Of a DNA stretch of 64,000 bases, positions 35,735-44,061 are shown piece by piece. Origin of the DNA: Acidimicrobiaceae bacterium. GTDB lineage: Bacteria > Actinomycetota > Acidimicrobiia > Acidimicrobiales > RAAP-2. Location: the NCBI GenBank assembly GCA_003153575.1, contig PLZW01000037.1, positions 124,001 through 188,000 on the forward strand, read 5' to 3'. The first letter of the stretch is position 1. Every line of letters starts with the position of its first letter. The translations under genes and the position numbers were made by a program. The notes beneath the pieces were generated by a model that was not told where the DNA came from, made no database searches, and saw nothing but the letters and a program-made list of their open reading frames with translations.

Positions 35735-36720
35735 GCACTCGCACCGAGGAGCGCCGGACGCCGGCCCTCCGGTCCATGCAGGCCATCGGGACCACCGCGA
35801 CGGTCGTCGTCGACGACCCGGACGCCGCCGATGCCGCACTCGCCCTGCTGGCCACCGACCTCGACGCCCTCGACCGGGCCTGCAGCCGGTTCCGGTCCGA
35901 TTCCGAGCTGCGCCGATTGGAGCGCCGTGGCGGCAGGCCCACCCTGGTGAGCCCCTTGCTGTTCGACGTCCTGGAGACGGCGTGCGACGTGGCCGCCCGC
36001 ACGGCCGGCATCGTGGACCCGACCATCGGCTCGGCCCTGGTCGAACTCGGCTACGACCGCGACTTCGCGTCGCTCGGCGACGGGGTGGATGTCCCCGACC
36101 TACCGTCCACGCCCGCCCCGGGCTGGTGGCGGATCGGATTGGACCGGACGGACCGCACGGTGACCTTGCCCGACGGGATCCACGTCGACGTCGGCTCGAC
36201 GGGCAAGGCCTTTGCCGCTGACCGGGCGGCCGCCCGCATCGCCGATGCCCTCGCCTGCGGCGTGCTGGTGAACCTCGGTGGTGACGTGGCCGTCGCCGGA
36301 CGCCCACCGGTCGAGGGTTGGGGCGTGGGCATCGCCGCCCACTGCTCCGTCGCGCCGGGCGACGCCGACGAGGTGGTCGTGCTCCGGACCGGTGGCCTGG
36401 CCACCTCGGGCACCACCGCCCGCACCTGGTCGCGTGCCGGCCGCCCGGTGCACCACATCGTCGACCCGTGGACCGGTGCCGTCGCCCCGACCACGTGGGC
36501 ACTGGTGACCACCTTCGGCGCCACCTGTGTCGAGGCCAACGGCTGGTCGACCGCCGCCGTGGTGTGGGGCGAGGACGCCCCCGGCAACTTGGACGACCAC
36601 GGTGTGACGGCCCGCCTCGTCCGCGGCGATGGCCGCCAGGTGACCGTCGGCGCCTGGCCCGGCGTGACCAACGTGGTCCCCTCACCCACCTGTTCACTGA
36701 CCGATCGGGAGGTGCGGTGA
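35731..36720 (+). CDS. apbE: FAD:protein FMN transferase (ApbE family)
   Basis: The 329-residue protein attaches FMN to a Thr or Ser of an acceptor protein outside the cytoplasm. Family signatures are visible: ALDRACSRFRSDSELRRL, DPTIGSALVELGYDR, VDVGSTGKAFAADRAAA and VNLGGDVAVAG, and a late HHIVDPWTGAVAP. The ATG at 35731 overlaps the previous stop. No signal peptide is obvious, so it could be cytoplasmic, as in some actinobacteria. It sits with a heme membrane protein and NuoF-like protein, indicating an electron-transfer role. Confidence 0.9.
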   Translation: MSTRTEERRTPALRSMQAIGTTATVVVDDPDAADAALALLATDLDALDRACSRFRSDSELRRLERRGGRPTLVSPLLFDVLETACDVAARTAGIVDPTIGSALVELGYDRDFASLGDGVDVPDLPSTPAPGWWRIGLDRTDRTVTLPDGIHVDVGSTGKAFAADRAAARIADALACGVLVNLGGDVAVAGRPPVEGWGVGIAAHCSVAPGDADEVVVLRTGGLATSGTTARTWSRAGRPVHHIVDPWTGAVAPTTWALVTTFGATCVEANGWSTAAVVWGEDAPGNLDDHGVTARLVRGDGRQVTVGAWPGVTNVVPSPTCSLTDREVR

Positions 36721-37400
36721 TGCTGGCCGCCACGTCCACGACGATGACCGAGGCTGTCTGGTACGCCATCCGGGCCACCGGCGTGGTGGCCCTCGTCCTC
36801 CTCACGGTGACCACCGTGCTCGGCTTGCTGTCGGCCTCCCGGGTCCGCACCCGCCGCTGGCCCGCTTTCGCCCAGGTCGACCTCCACAAGAGGGCCACCA
36901 TGTTCGCCCTGGTCTTCCTCGGCATCCATGTCGTGGCGTCGGTGCTCGACACCTACGTCCACGTCGGCCTGGTGTCGGTGATCCTGCCGTTCACGTCGTC
37001 GTTCAAGCCCTTCTGGACCGGTCTCGGTGCCGTGGCCGTCGACCTGCTGGCCGCAGTGGCCGTCTCGAGTGCACTCCGCCAGCGCATCGCCCCCCAGCTG
37101 TGGCGGAGCCTCCACTGGCTGGCCTACGCCTGCTGGCCGGTCGCCATGGCCCACGCCCTCGGCGCCGGCACCGATGCCGGGCAGTTGTGGATGGACGCCA
37201 TCGCCGCGGCCTGCACCATCGCCGTCATCTCCGCCCTGGCCTGGCGCATCGTCGACCACCGGACCACCCGCGAAGGTGCGGTCCGGGTCGGCGCCACCAC
37301 CCGGGCCGTCCCCGAGCGGCACCTCCCCTCGACCCGTCGTCCGTCCACGACTACATCGGCCGCCTCGGCCACCCGACTCTTGGAAAGAGACTCCCGATGA
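36720..37400 (+). CDS. Ferric-reductase-like transmembrane (heme b) protein
   Basis: The 226-residue membrane protein has about six helices. Histidines in FAQVDLHKRATMFALVFLGIHVVAS and RSLHWLAYACWPVAMAHALG are positioned on facing helices to bind two hemes b, as in ferric reductase/YedZ-like proteins. It starts at ATG 36720, overlapping the apbE stop by one base (TGATG). It is likely the membrane conduit of this operon. The C-terminal tail (about 40 residues) is cytoplasmic and polar. Confidence 0.82.
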   Translation: MLAATSTTMTEAVWYAIRATGVVALVLLTVTTVLGLLSASRVRTRRWPAFAQVDLHKRATMFALVFLGIHVVASVLDTYVHVGLVSVILPFTSSFKPFWTGLGAVAVDLLAAVAVSSALRQRIAPQLWRSLHWLAYACWPVAMAHALGAGTDAGQLWMDAIAAACTIAVISALAWRIVDHRTTREGAVRVGATTRAVPERHLPSTRRPSTTTSAASATRLLERDSR

Positions 37401-38695
37401 CCACCTCCACGATGTACAACGTCGAGCGCCTGCTGCACACCGGGCCCGGTGGGCCCACTGATCCCGGCCTGGCCGACCACGTGGCCCGCCACGGCCCCGT
37501 GGTCATCCCGTCCTCCGACGACCCGGCATGGGCCGACGTCCTCCGCGCCGAGGTTGCCGCCTCCGGGCTGGCCGGACGGGGCGGTGGTGGGTTCCCGGCC
37601 GCCGCCAAGTGGGACGCGGTACTGCGATCCCACCGGCGACCGGTGGTGGTCGTGAATGCCATGGAGGGCGAGCCGGCCAGCGCCAAGGACCGGGCCCTGC
37701 TGGCCTGGTCGCCCCATCTGGTCCTGGACGGTGCCGAGCTGGTGGCCGCCCTGGCCGGTGCCCGCTCGGTGGTGGTGTGCGTGGCCGACGACCGCGACGA
37801 TTCGGCCCGGGCCACACAGCGGGCCATCGTCGAGCGCCAACGGGCGGGCTCCGCCCGAGAGCTCTCGGTCCGCCGCCCGCCGGCCCGCTACGTGACGGGC
37901 GAGGAGTCGGCACTCGTCTCCTGGCTCGAGCGCGAGGACGCCCGGCCGGTCCTGCGGATCGACAAGTCGGTGCCCCTCCAGGTCGGTCGGCGCCCCGTGC
38001 TGCTGCACAATGCCGAGACGCTGGCCCAGGTCGCTCTGATCGCCCGGCACGGCGCCGCGTGGTTCCGCCAGCTCGGCGCCGAGGACGCCCCGGGCTCCAC
38101 CCTGGTGACGGTGTCCGGCGCCGTGCGCACGCCAGGTGTGGTCGAAGTCGAGCTCGGCACCCCGGTCGACGAGATCGTGCTGCGTTGCGGGCCGACCGGC
38201 CCGATGGCCGGCTACCTGGTCGGCGGCTACGGCGGTGCCTGGCTCGCCCCCGAACTGGCCGGCACCCCGCTCGCCCCGACGCCGCTGGCCCGGGCCGGCG
38301 CCACCCTCGGGGTCGGCATCGTGGTGGCCCTGCCCGTCACGTCCTGTGGCATCGCCGAGACGGCCCGGATCACGCGGTGGATGGCCGGCGAGAGCGCCGG
38401 CCAGTGCGGCCCGTGCGTATACGGTCTGCCCGCCATCGCCGGCGATCTCGAGGACCTGGCCGCCGGCCGGGCCGACGCCGGCGTGCTCGGTCGGATCGAC
38501 GACCGGTGCCGCACGGTGTTCGGCCGCGGCGCCTGCCGCCATCCCGACGGGGTGGCCCGGATGGTCCGCAGCGCCCTGTCGGTGTTTGCCGCCGACGCCG
38601 CCGCCCACGCCGCCGGAAGGGCATGCCCCGGGCGCCACCAGGCCAGCGTCATGTCCTTCCCGGCCGCACCGGCCCTGACCGGAGGCGAGTCGTGA
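37397..38695 (+). CDS. NuoF-like (NADH dehydrogenase 51-kDa-type) oxidoreductase
   Basis: The 432-residue protein resembles the 51-kDa NADH:quinone oxidoreductase subunit. The glycine-rich GLAGRGGGGFPAAAKWDAV and NAMEGEPASAKDR near residues 60-100 match the FMN/NADH fold, an SLBB-like segment follows (LVTVSGAVRTPGVVEVELG), and a C-terminal iron-sulfur region has CGPC, CRTVFGRGAC. The canonical SCGKC start of that cluster motif is SAGQC here, so the ligand set is altered. ATG 37397 overlaps the previous stop (ATGA). It could pass electrons from NADH or ferredoxin into the membrane heme protein. Confidence 0.85.
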   Translation: MTTSTMYNVERLLHTGPGGPTDPGLADHVARHGPVVIPSSDDPAWADVLRAEVAASGLAGRGGGGFPAAAKWDAVLRSHRRPVVVVNAMEGEPASAKDRALLAWSPHLVLDGAELVAALAGARSVVVCVADDRDDSARATQRAIVERQRAGSARELSVRRPPARYVTGEESALVSWLEREDARPVLRIDKSVPLQVGRRPVLLHNAETLAQVALIARHGAAWFRQLGAEDAPGSTLVTVSGAVRTPGVVEVELGTPVDEIVLRCGPTGPMAGYLVGGYGGAWLAPELAGTPLAPTPLARAGATLGVGIVVALPVTSCGIAETARITRWMAGESAGQCGPCVYGLPAIAGDLEDLAAGRADAGVLGRIDDRCRTVFGRGACRHPDGVARMVRSALSVFAADAAAHAAGRACPGRHQASVMSFPAAPALTGGES

Positions 38696-38928
38696 GCACC
38701 CGGACGCCGGTGCGCCTCCGGCTGCGGCTGCGGGTCGACCCGGTGGCGTGCGACGGCTACGGATTCTGCGCCGAGCTGCTGCCTGAGCGGATCACCCTCG
38801 ACGAGTGGGGCTACCCGGTGATCGACGGTAACCCCGTCGGCCCGGAGCTGGTCGAGCTGGCCACCCGGGCCGCCGCCGAGTGCCCCCGACGGGCGATCCA
38901 CCTGGAGCGGGTGGCCGGCGACCGCTGA
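38692..38928 (+). CDS. Ferredoxin, [3Fe-4S]/[4Fe-4S] single-cluster type
   Basis: The 78-residue protein has the pattern VDPVACDGYGFCAELLPE and a distant C in AAAECPRRAI. Three cysteines with a CxxxxxC...CP arrangement are typical of P450-type [3Fe-4S] ferredoxins; a residue swap could allow [4Fe-4S]. The GTG start overlaps the NuoF-like stop (GTGA), so it is the last member of the operon and probably its electron carrier. Nearest P450 genes are not seen here. Confidence 0.87.
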   Translation: MSTRTPVRLRLRLRVDPVACDGYGFCAELLPERITLDEWGYPVIDGNPVGPELVELATRAAAECPRRAIHLERVAGDR

Positions 38929-38952
38929 ACGGCGCAGTGCGCGGCGCTCGGT

Positions 38953-40494
38953 TCAGGTGCAGACCGAGCCGGGAGCCGGCAGCACGCCGCCGAGCAGGTA
39001 GTGCGAGACATCGGCCCGGACGCACGGGTCGGTCGACCCGCTCAGCAGCCAGGTGTGCCCCCAGCCCACCCAGGTCAGCTGGCTGGCCCGTGGGAACAGC
39101 GCGGCCAGGTGTCGGGCCCCGATGAGCGGGGTGTTGGGGTCGCCCGTGTTGCCGATCACGAGGACCGGCGGCGACCGGGTGGGGCGGATATCCGAGACCG
39201 GCTGGCGGCCGTCCGGCCAGCTGACGCACCCGCCCAGGTTGTAGGTCACGGCGTAGGCGCCGAGCAGGGGCCAACGGTCGGCCAGCCGGAGGGCCTGGGT
39301 GCCGGCCGCCGTGGGACCGGGGTGGTCGACGGTGTCGTTGCAGGTGATGGCCCACTGGGCGTCGACCAGCGGTGACCCGTCGAGGTCGGTCACGAACCCG
39401 AGGGCCAACCCGCGGAGGCCCGACCCGTCGCCGTGGGATGCGGCCACCAGGGCCGACTCGAACGACGAGGTGGCGCCCGGCACGGTGACGGCAAACAGGG
39501 CGGCCGTGTCGAGGTCACCGACCGTCACGGCCACGTCGTCGCCGTGGCCCGGGGCGGGCAGCGGGTGCGCCGTCATGGCGGCCGAGACCCGGGTGTAGAG
39601 GCCGGTGGGGTCGGGACCGAGCGGGCAGGCCGGCGATGCCGAGCACATGGCGAAGAGGTGAACGAGGGAGCGCTCGGCCGCCGGGGCCTGCTCGGCGGCC
39701 TGGGTGGCCAGCGCTGCGTCCATGTCGACGGCGCCGTCCAGCACCATGCCACGTACCCGTTGGGGGAACAGGTCGGCGTAGACGGTTCCGAGCACTGTCC
39801 CGTAGGAGAGACCGTAGAAGCTGATGGTGGAGATGCCGAGGGCCTGGCGGATCCGGTCCATGTCCCGCGCCGTGTCCACCGTGTCCACGGCGGCGGTCAG
39901 GGTCGGGTGGGCGGTGGCGCACGCCCGGGCCAAAGCGGCGAAGACCGGGGTGCCCGGCAGCGGTAGGCCGGCGCGGGCGGGGACCGGCCCGACGGCGGTC
40001 ACGGTGGCCGGCACGGTGCCGCACCGGAGCGGCGCACTGGCCCCGGTGCCGCGCGGGTCGAAGCTGACCGCGTCGCTGACCGCCCGCACGTCCGGCGGCA
40101 GGAGGGGGAGCAGCACCGGCAGGATCTGGTTGCCGCTCTCGCCCGGACCACCGGGGTTGACGAACAAGGTGCCGCCGCTGGCGGATCCACCGGTGGCTGG
40201 CGAGCGGGTCACGGCGATCGACAGGGTGCCGGCCGACGGGTGGCGGTAGTCGAGGGGCACGGTGACGGTCCCGCACTGCAGGGTCGCCTCGGTCGGGCAC
40301 GTCGTCCACGTGATCGGTGGCGGCGGCGCCACCGGCGGCAGTCCGGCTTCGGACGGCGGGGACGGGATGGAGGCGGACGTCGACGCGGTCGGCGCCGTCG
40401 ACGAGCACCCGGCGGCGATTGCGGCGCACACCAGGATGGCGACGGTGGTCGTCGACCATCGGGAGGCCGCACCGGCGGTGCGGAGGACGGGCAT
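38953..40494 (-). CDS. Secreted TAP-like alpha/beta hydrolase lipoprotein
   Basis: The 513-residue protein starts with a lipoprotein signal (VAILVCAAIAAGC). Then come the tripeptidyl-aminopeptidase-like hydrolase elements: VNPGGPGESG (oxyanion region), FYGLSYGTVLGTVYA with nucleophile Ser near residue 240, and VIGNTGDPNTPLIGARHLA and WVGWGHTWLL, giving the Asp and His. Such enzymes trim peptides or hydrolyse esters on the cell surface. The start is ATG 40494. It converges with the ferredoxin operon. Confidence 0.88.
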   Translation of the reverse strand: MPVLRTAGAASRWSTTTVAILVCAAIAAGCSSTAPTASTSASIPSPPSEAGLPPVAPPPPITWTTCPTEATLQCGTVTVPLDYRHPSAGTLSIAVTRSPATGGSASGGTLFVNPGGPGESGNQILPVLLPLLPPDVRAVSDAVSFDPRGTGASAPLRCGTVPATVTAVGPVPARAGLPLPGTPVFAALARACATAHPTLTAAVDTVDTARDMDRIRQALGISTISFYGLSYGTVLGTVYADLFPQRVRGMVLDGAVDMDAALATQAAEQAPAAERSLVHLFAMCSASPACPLGPDPTGLYTRVSAAMTAHPLPAPGHGDDVAVTVGDLDTAALFAVTVPGATSSFESALVAASHGDGSGLRGLALGFVTDLDGSPLVDAQWAITCNDTVDHPGPTAAGTQALRLADRWPLLGAYAVTYNLGGCVSWPDGRQPVSDIRPTRSPPVLVIGNTGDPNTPLIGARHLAALFPRASQLTWVGWGHTWLLSGSTDPCVRADVSHYLLGGVLPAPGSVCT

Positions 40495-40546
40495 GGCCGG
40501 AAAGGTACCAGTGCGGTACCGGCTCGTCGGGGGATCGGTGCCGGGG

Positions 40547-40859
40547 TCAGAGGAGCGACAGCGTGGGGAACCGTCCGCCCAGGAACGGGCGCGGGTCCAC
40601 GCCGAGCACGCGGTCGAGCACGGTGGCGTAGACCGTCGCCGGCGCGTCGGGCCCGGGCCAGTTGGCGCTCGTAGGCGATGGCGGAGCCGAGCACGGGTGC
40701 CGGTACGGCATCGGCGCCGTCGTCCGGCGCGGAGAGATCGGCGATGATGCGGTCGACGGTGGCCGCGTACCCGGCTGCCGAGGCCGAGTCGAGCTCGGAC
40801 GTCGTGGCACCGAAGCCGGCCCTGCGGAGGAGCTGCGCCACGGCGCTGTCGGTGTCCAT
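40547..40859 (-). pseudogene. DUF1800-DUF1501 deletion remnant
   Basis: From ATG 40859 the frame encodes a DUF1800-type N-terminus (AVAQLLRRAGFGATTSELDSA and YAATVDRIIADLS) for about 70 residues. Near 40640 the homology switches frame to a DUF1501-like C-terminus (TVYATVLDRVLGVDPRPFLG, GRFPTLSLL) ending at a stop at 40547. DUF1800 and DUF1501 genes are usual neighbours in this order, so an internal deletion of about 2-2.5 kb joining their ends explains the structure. The product should be non-functional. Confidence 0.7.
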
Positions 40860-41208
40860 CGCCTCGCCCTCCCTCTTCCCGGTCGCCGCCCGCATGGGGC
40901 GCCCACACAGGAGCTACTCACAAGCATCGTCCCGTGACGTGAGCGACCTGTGCGCAACCTACGAGGGAATTGTGAGGGAGGGGCGTATCCGGGACGAACA
41001 GCGTGTCCGGTACAGCCAGGCGTGTCCCGCTGCCCCGTCCGACGTGGTGGGCGGGCTGTCGGAGACCTTCCGGGGTGGTCCTGCCAGCACCGGGTACCCA
41101 TACCGCCTAGGGTGGGAAGTACATAGGCCCTATCACGCGGGCCCATGTAGGTAGGGCTTCAAAGTGGATCCCCGCGTTTTCGTGCGTGAATTTCAAGGAG
41201 ACTCAGTT
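40860..41208. other. Non-coding region, cold-shock gene leader and remnant upstream sequence
   Basis: About 350 bp separate the DUF1800 remnant from the cold-shock gene. No convincing gene is seen. The last 90 bp contain the hairpin at 41121-41148 and the AAGGAG ribosome-binding site at 41195-41200 of the csp gene. GC content is lower than in the flanks. A long transcribed leader, as known for cold-shock mRNAs, is possible. Confidence 0.5.
41121..41148 (+). promoter_or_regulatory. Stem-loop in the cold-shock gene leader
   Basis: ACATAGGCCC (41121-41130) pairs with GGGCCCATGT (41139-41148), 9 of 10 positions complementary, around an 8-nt loop TATCACGC. It lies about 60-90 nt before the csp start codon. 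It could be an RNA structure in the leader (temperature-responsive leaders are known for cspA) or a DNA operator. Confidence 0.45.
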
Positions 41209-41412
41209 ATGGGTGTAGGTGCAGTCAAGTGGTTCAACGCCGAAAAAGGCTTCGGATTCATTACGCCTGACGGCGGCGGGGATGACCTCTTCGTCCATCA
41301 GTCCGAGATCCAGATGGAGGGCTTCCGCGACCTCGCGGAGGGCCAGCGTGTGGAGTTCGAGACCAAGCAGGGCCAGAAGGGCCTGCAGGCGAGCCAGGTC
41401 CGCAAGATCTGA
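41209..41412 (+). CDS. csp: Cold-shock protein (CspA family)
   Basis: The 67-residue protein is a complete cold-shock domain. RNP1-like KGFGFITPD and RNP2-like DLFVHQSEI motifs are present, as is the [10 protein letters not shown] core. It binds single-stranded RNA/DNA and acts as an RNA chaperone. ATG at 41209 has AAGGAG 9-14 nt upstream; an in-frame GTG earlier is less likely. It is monocistronic, ended by a strong hairpin at 41497. Confidence 0.95.
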   Translation: MGVGAVKWFNAEKGFGFITPDGGGDDLFVHQSEIQMEGFRDLAEGQRVEFETKQGQKGLQASQVRKI

Positions 41413-41496
41413 GTTCCACACTGTCGGGCTCCGGTCCGTCGTGCGTCTCCGGTCCGTCGGAGGCCACCTCGGACCGGTTCCCGCAGTGGGCTTGAC

Positions 41497-41522
41497 CACC
41501 GGAGGCCCATTGGCCTCCGGTG
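41497..41522. terminator. Strong hairpin terminator between csp and VOC genes
   Basis: CACCGGAGGCC (41497-41507) and GGCCTCCGGTG (41512-41522) form a perfect 11-bp stem with a CATT loop. It is 85 nt after the csp stop and 8 nt before the convergent VOC gene stop, so it can serve both strands. A short AATT follows instead of a T-tract. Confidence 0.7.
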
Positions 41523-41529
41523 CAGCAAT

Positions 41530-41907
41530 TCAAGGGGCGGTTCCCGTCCCGGCCACGTCGACCAGCTGATAGAGCTCGACGGTGTTGCCGGCCGGGTCGA
41601 CGACGAAGGTCTGGAGCCCCGGCCCGACCGGGCTCGGATCGCCGACCGGCACGTCGCGTGCGCGGAGCTCGGCCACCGCGGCGTCGAGGTCGGCCACCCG
41701 CAGGGCGAAGTGCTGGCCCAACGCCGGCGGCGGGCCGGCCTCGATCAGGTGGAGCTGGCTGGCGCCCATGTCGATCCAGGCCCCGCTGATCCCGAAGTCC
41801 GGTCGGTCCCCGCGGACCATCCCGCCGAGCACGTCGGTGTAGAAGGCGAGGGCGGCGTCGACATCGGTGACGTTGACGGACACGTGGTGGACGGCGAGCG
41901 GCTGCAT
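41530..41907 (-). CDS. VOC-family (glyoxalase/dioxygenase-like) protein
   Basis: The 125-residue protein has the vicinal-oxygen-chelate fold with two beta-alpha-beta-beta-beta modules: HHVSVNVTDVDAALAFYTDVLGG, SQLHLIEAG, HFALRVADLDAAVAELRARDV and FVVDPAGNTVELYQ. The metal ligands (first His, and the Glu in VELYQ) are present. Reaction unknown. ATG at 41907. Confidence 0.87.
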   Translation of the reverse strand: MQPLAVHHVSVNVTDVDAALAFYTDVLGGMVRGDRPDFGISGAWIDMGASQLHLIEAGPPPALGQHFALRVADLDAAVAELRARDVPVGDPSPVGPGLQTFVVDPAGNTVELYQLVDVAGTGTAP

Positions 41908-42146
41908 CCCCCGAGTCTGCCCGGTCCGCTGGGCGGTTGCACCCGTTGTGCCCGACCCGTCCTATCCGCTCGGAACGCTCGCCCCAAGGCTGTTGGTCAG
42001 CGCCGGCAGGGGAAGGGGAACGCGTACCACGACGACCGGCCCAACTTCGAAAAGGCCACCGCACTCCTGTTCCGGCCCGATCAGACGACAGCGAACGTCA
42101 ACGTCGTCATCCCGTCGTCGGTCTCGCGGAGCCCCGCGGTTGTCCT

Positions 42147-42938
42147 TCAGTGCCTGGTTCGATTCGTCAGGATTCGCCGGGCCTCGATCAGGTATCTCGT
42201 GGCGTGGCTCACGAACGGACCCTCGCGCTCGATCTGCTCGTGCAGGGCGGCGAGACGGTCTCGGTAGGCCTCGACCGTGAATCCGGGGACGGTCCAGAGC
42301 ACCTTGCGGAGGAAGTACGTCACGGCACCGATGTCGTAGAACTCCGTCCGGAGTACCGCCTGCCGCAGATCCACGACGACGAGTCCCGCCGACTCCGCCA
42401 GGAGTACGGCAGTATCCGGACTGCGGGCGACACTCACCGCCTGCGGCCCCATCATGAACTCCGTGAGCTCCCGGTTGGATCCTGCGCCGACGTGCTGGGC
42501 GAGGTACGTCCCGTCCATGTCGAGGACCCGGGTGATCTCATCCCACACCACCGCCACCGGGTGGCGACTGGTGACGAGGTCGAAGGAGGCATCCGGGAAC
42601 GGAAAGGGGCCTTCGGCCGGGGAGTGCTCCACGGACACGCCGAACGGCCTGAGGTTCCGCATGGCGATCGCCGCGTTCGGACCCCAACCCTCCGTGGCAG
42701 CCCGGATGGCCGGAAGCTGAGGTGCATTCGCCAGGGCCTCGGCCAACACCTCGCCTCCTCCGGTCTGGATGTCCAGCGCGGCAGCGGCGGAGCCCAGCCG
42801 GCCGGCCAGGATCCGGACGAAACCCCAAGGCGGTCGTTCCTCGGTGGCCCTTCCGTCGAGCCAGGAGAAATCCCAACCGTCCGTCGACGACGCGGCACCC
42901 TCGGCGACCAGATCGTCGAAGGTCGCCCGGTTCGCCAT
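42147..42938 (-). CDS. SAM-dependent methyltransferase
   Basis: The 263-residue protein shows a class I methyltransferase layout: ALDIQTGGGEVLAEAL corresponds to the SAM-binding glycine motif, FDLVTSRHPVAVVWDEITRVLDMDGTYLAQ to the later core strands, and it ends with a helical domain (YFLRKVLWTVPGFTVEAYRDRLAALHEQI). The substrate is unknown. ATG 42938 begins the homologous region; upstream frame sequence looks unrelated. GC content is slightly lower than the average here. Confidence 0.78.
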   Translation of the reverse strand: MANRATFDDLVAEGAASSTDGWDFSWLDGRATEERPPWGFVRILAGRLGSAAAALDIQTGGGEVLAEALANAPQLPAIRAATEGWGPNAAIAMRNLRPFGVSVEHSPAEGPFPFPDASFDLVTSRHPVAVVWDEITRVLDMDGTYLAQHVGAGSNRELTEFMMGPQAVSVARSPDTAVLLAESAGLVVVDLRQAVLRTEFYDIGAVTYFLRKVLWTVPGFTVEAYRDRLAALHEQIEREGPFVSHATRYLIEARRILTNRTRH

Positions 42939-43029
42939 CGATCCAGCGTGGTGCGACACATGCCGGCGTGCAAACGGATTCCGAGACGTGTCGAACCGCG
43001 ACTGCCGCCCCGCCTCATAGCATCCGGGC

Positions 43030-43422
43030 ATGTCCCGCCTCCGAGCTTCCGCCCCGACCGGCCTCGCGTGCCTGTTCACCGTGACCGGCGTGCTCCACTT
43101 CATCCGGCCCACCTTCTTCGACCCGCTGATGCCCCGGGTGATCCCGGGCCGCTTGCATCGGCCGCTCGTCTACGGGAGCGGTCTAGCCGAGCTTGCGTGC
43201 GCGGCCGGGTTGTTCCGCAGGGCCCGATGGGCCTCGGCGGCATCGACCGCGCTGTTGGTGTCAGTGTGGTCGGCCAACCTGCAGATGGCGCTCGATGCCG
43301 GCACCGGTCGCCACGAGGGCGCTATGGATTCCGGCGTCGTGGCGTGGGGGCGCATGCCCCTCCAGTTGCCCATGCTGTGGGCGGCCCGACAGGCCCGCCG
43401 ACCCGCTCCGCCCGATCGTTGA
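43030..43422 (+). CDS. DoxX-like small membrane protein
   Basis: The 130-residue protein has four predicted helices with a conserved-looking FTVTGVLHFIRPTFFDPLMP segment and an Arg-rich C-terminus. It resembles DoxX/MauE-type membrane proteins of unknown role. It is divergent from the methyltransferase. Confidence 0.7.
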   Translation: MSRLRASAPTGLACLFTVTGVLHFIRPTFFDPLMPRVIPGRLHRPLVYGSGLAELACAAGLFRRARWASAASTALLVSVWSANLQMALDAGTGRHEGAMDSGVVAWGRMPLQLPMLWAARQARRPAPPDR

Positions 43423-43506
43423 CGCGTCCGGACCCGATCGACGGACGTCGACCGGGTCCCGGGCACGGCGTGCCGACTGCGCGATCCGCGCCGTCGGTCT
43501 GGAGAA

Positions 43507-44061
43507 CTACCAGCTCGAGCAGCCGCGCTGGTCCGGGGGGTACGACTGGATGCGCTCGGCGACCATGATCTGCTGGTCGGGCGTGGCCCGCGCCGCCGCC
43601 GACGCGTACTGCAGGCCTCCGTACTCGGCCCAGTTGGTGCGGGTGATGCCGAGGCCCCCGCTGAAGCGGGGTCCGTCGGCCTGCCAGTTTCCACCCTCCT
43701 CACACCCGGCGACCCGATCCCAGGCGGCGCGCTGGGCGGGGGAGACGGTGTCGACCACGATCGGCGCCGGCACCTGCACCGGCACCGGGGCTGTGACTTC
43801 GTGCCCCGCGGCGTAGCCGGTCAGCAGCGCCTCGGCCACGCCGAAGCCTGGCAGCGCGGTGGTGGCGGGCGAGCCCACCGTGACGTAGGCGGTCAACCGG
43901 CCGCTGGCGTGGCTCGGTCGATGACCGACGGTCGGAGCCGCCGAATGGTGTGGCGACGAGACTCTGGCCCGAACCGGCTGCGCGGCGGCGGCCTGGGACA
44001 GGAGTGTGACGGTGATGAGGGCGATCGGGATGATCGCCACGAGTGCAATGCGGGTCCGCAT
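43507..44061 (-). CDS. Secreted transglycosylase-like protein (Rpf/LysM-type domain)
   Basis: The 184-residue protein has a signal peptide (VAIIPIALITVTLLSQAAAA), a linker, and a C-terminal transglycosylase-like domain of about 75 residues with WDRVAGCEEGGNWQADGPRFSGGLGITRTNW, the Rpf-type core where the acidic residue after CEEGGNW cleaves peptidoglycan. ATG at 44061 has GGGAGG upstream. Rpf proteins revive dormant actinobacterial cells; the role here is inferred from the domain only. Confidence 0.85.
   Translation of the reverse strand: MRTRIALVAIIPIALITVTLLSQAAAAQPVRARVSSPHHSAAPTVGHRPSHASGRLTAYVTVGSPATTALPGFGVAEALLTGYAAGHEVTAPVPVQVPAPIVVDTVSPAQRAAWDRVAGCEEGGNWQADGPRFSGGLGITRTNWAEYGGLQYASAAARATPDQQIMVAERIQSYPPDQRGCSSW

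Noticed and set aside
41908-42146. Possible peptide remnant between VOC and methyltransferase genes
   Set aside because: A short stretch reads NFEKATALLFRPDQTT but has no start, stop or family match.
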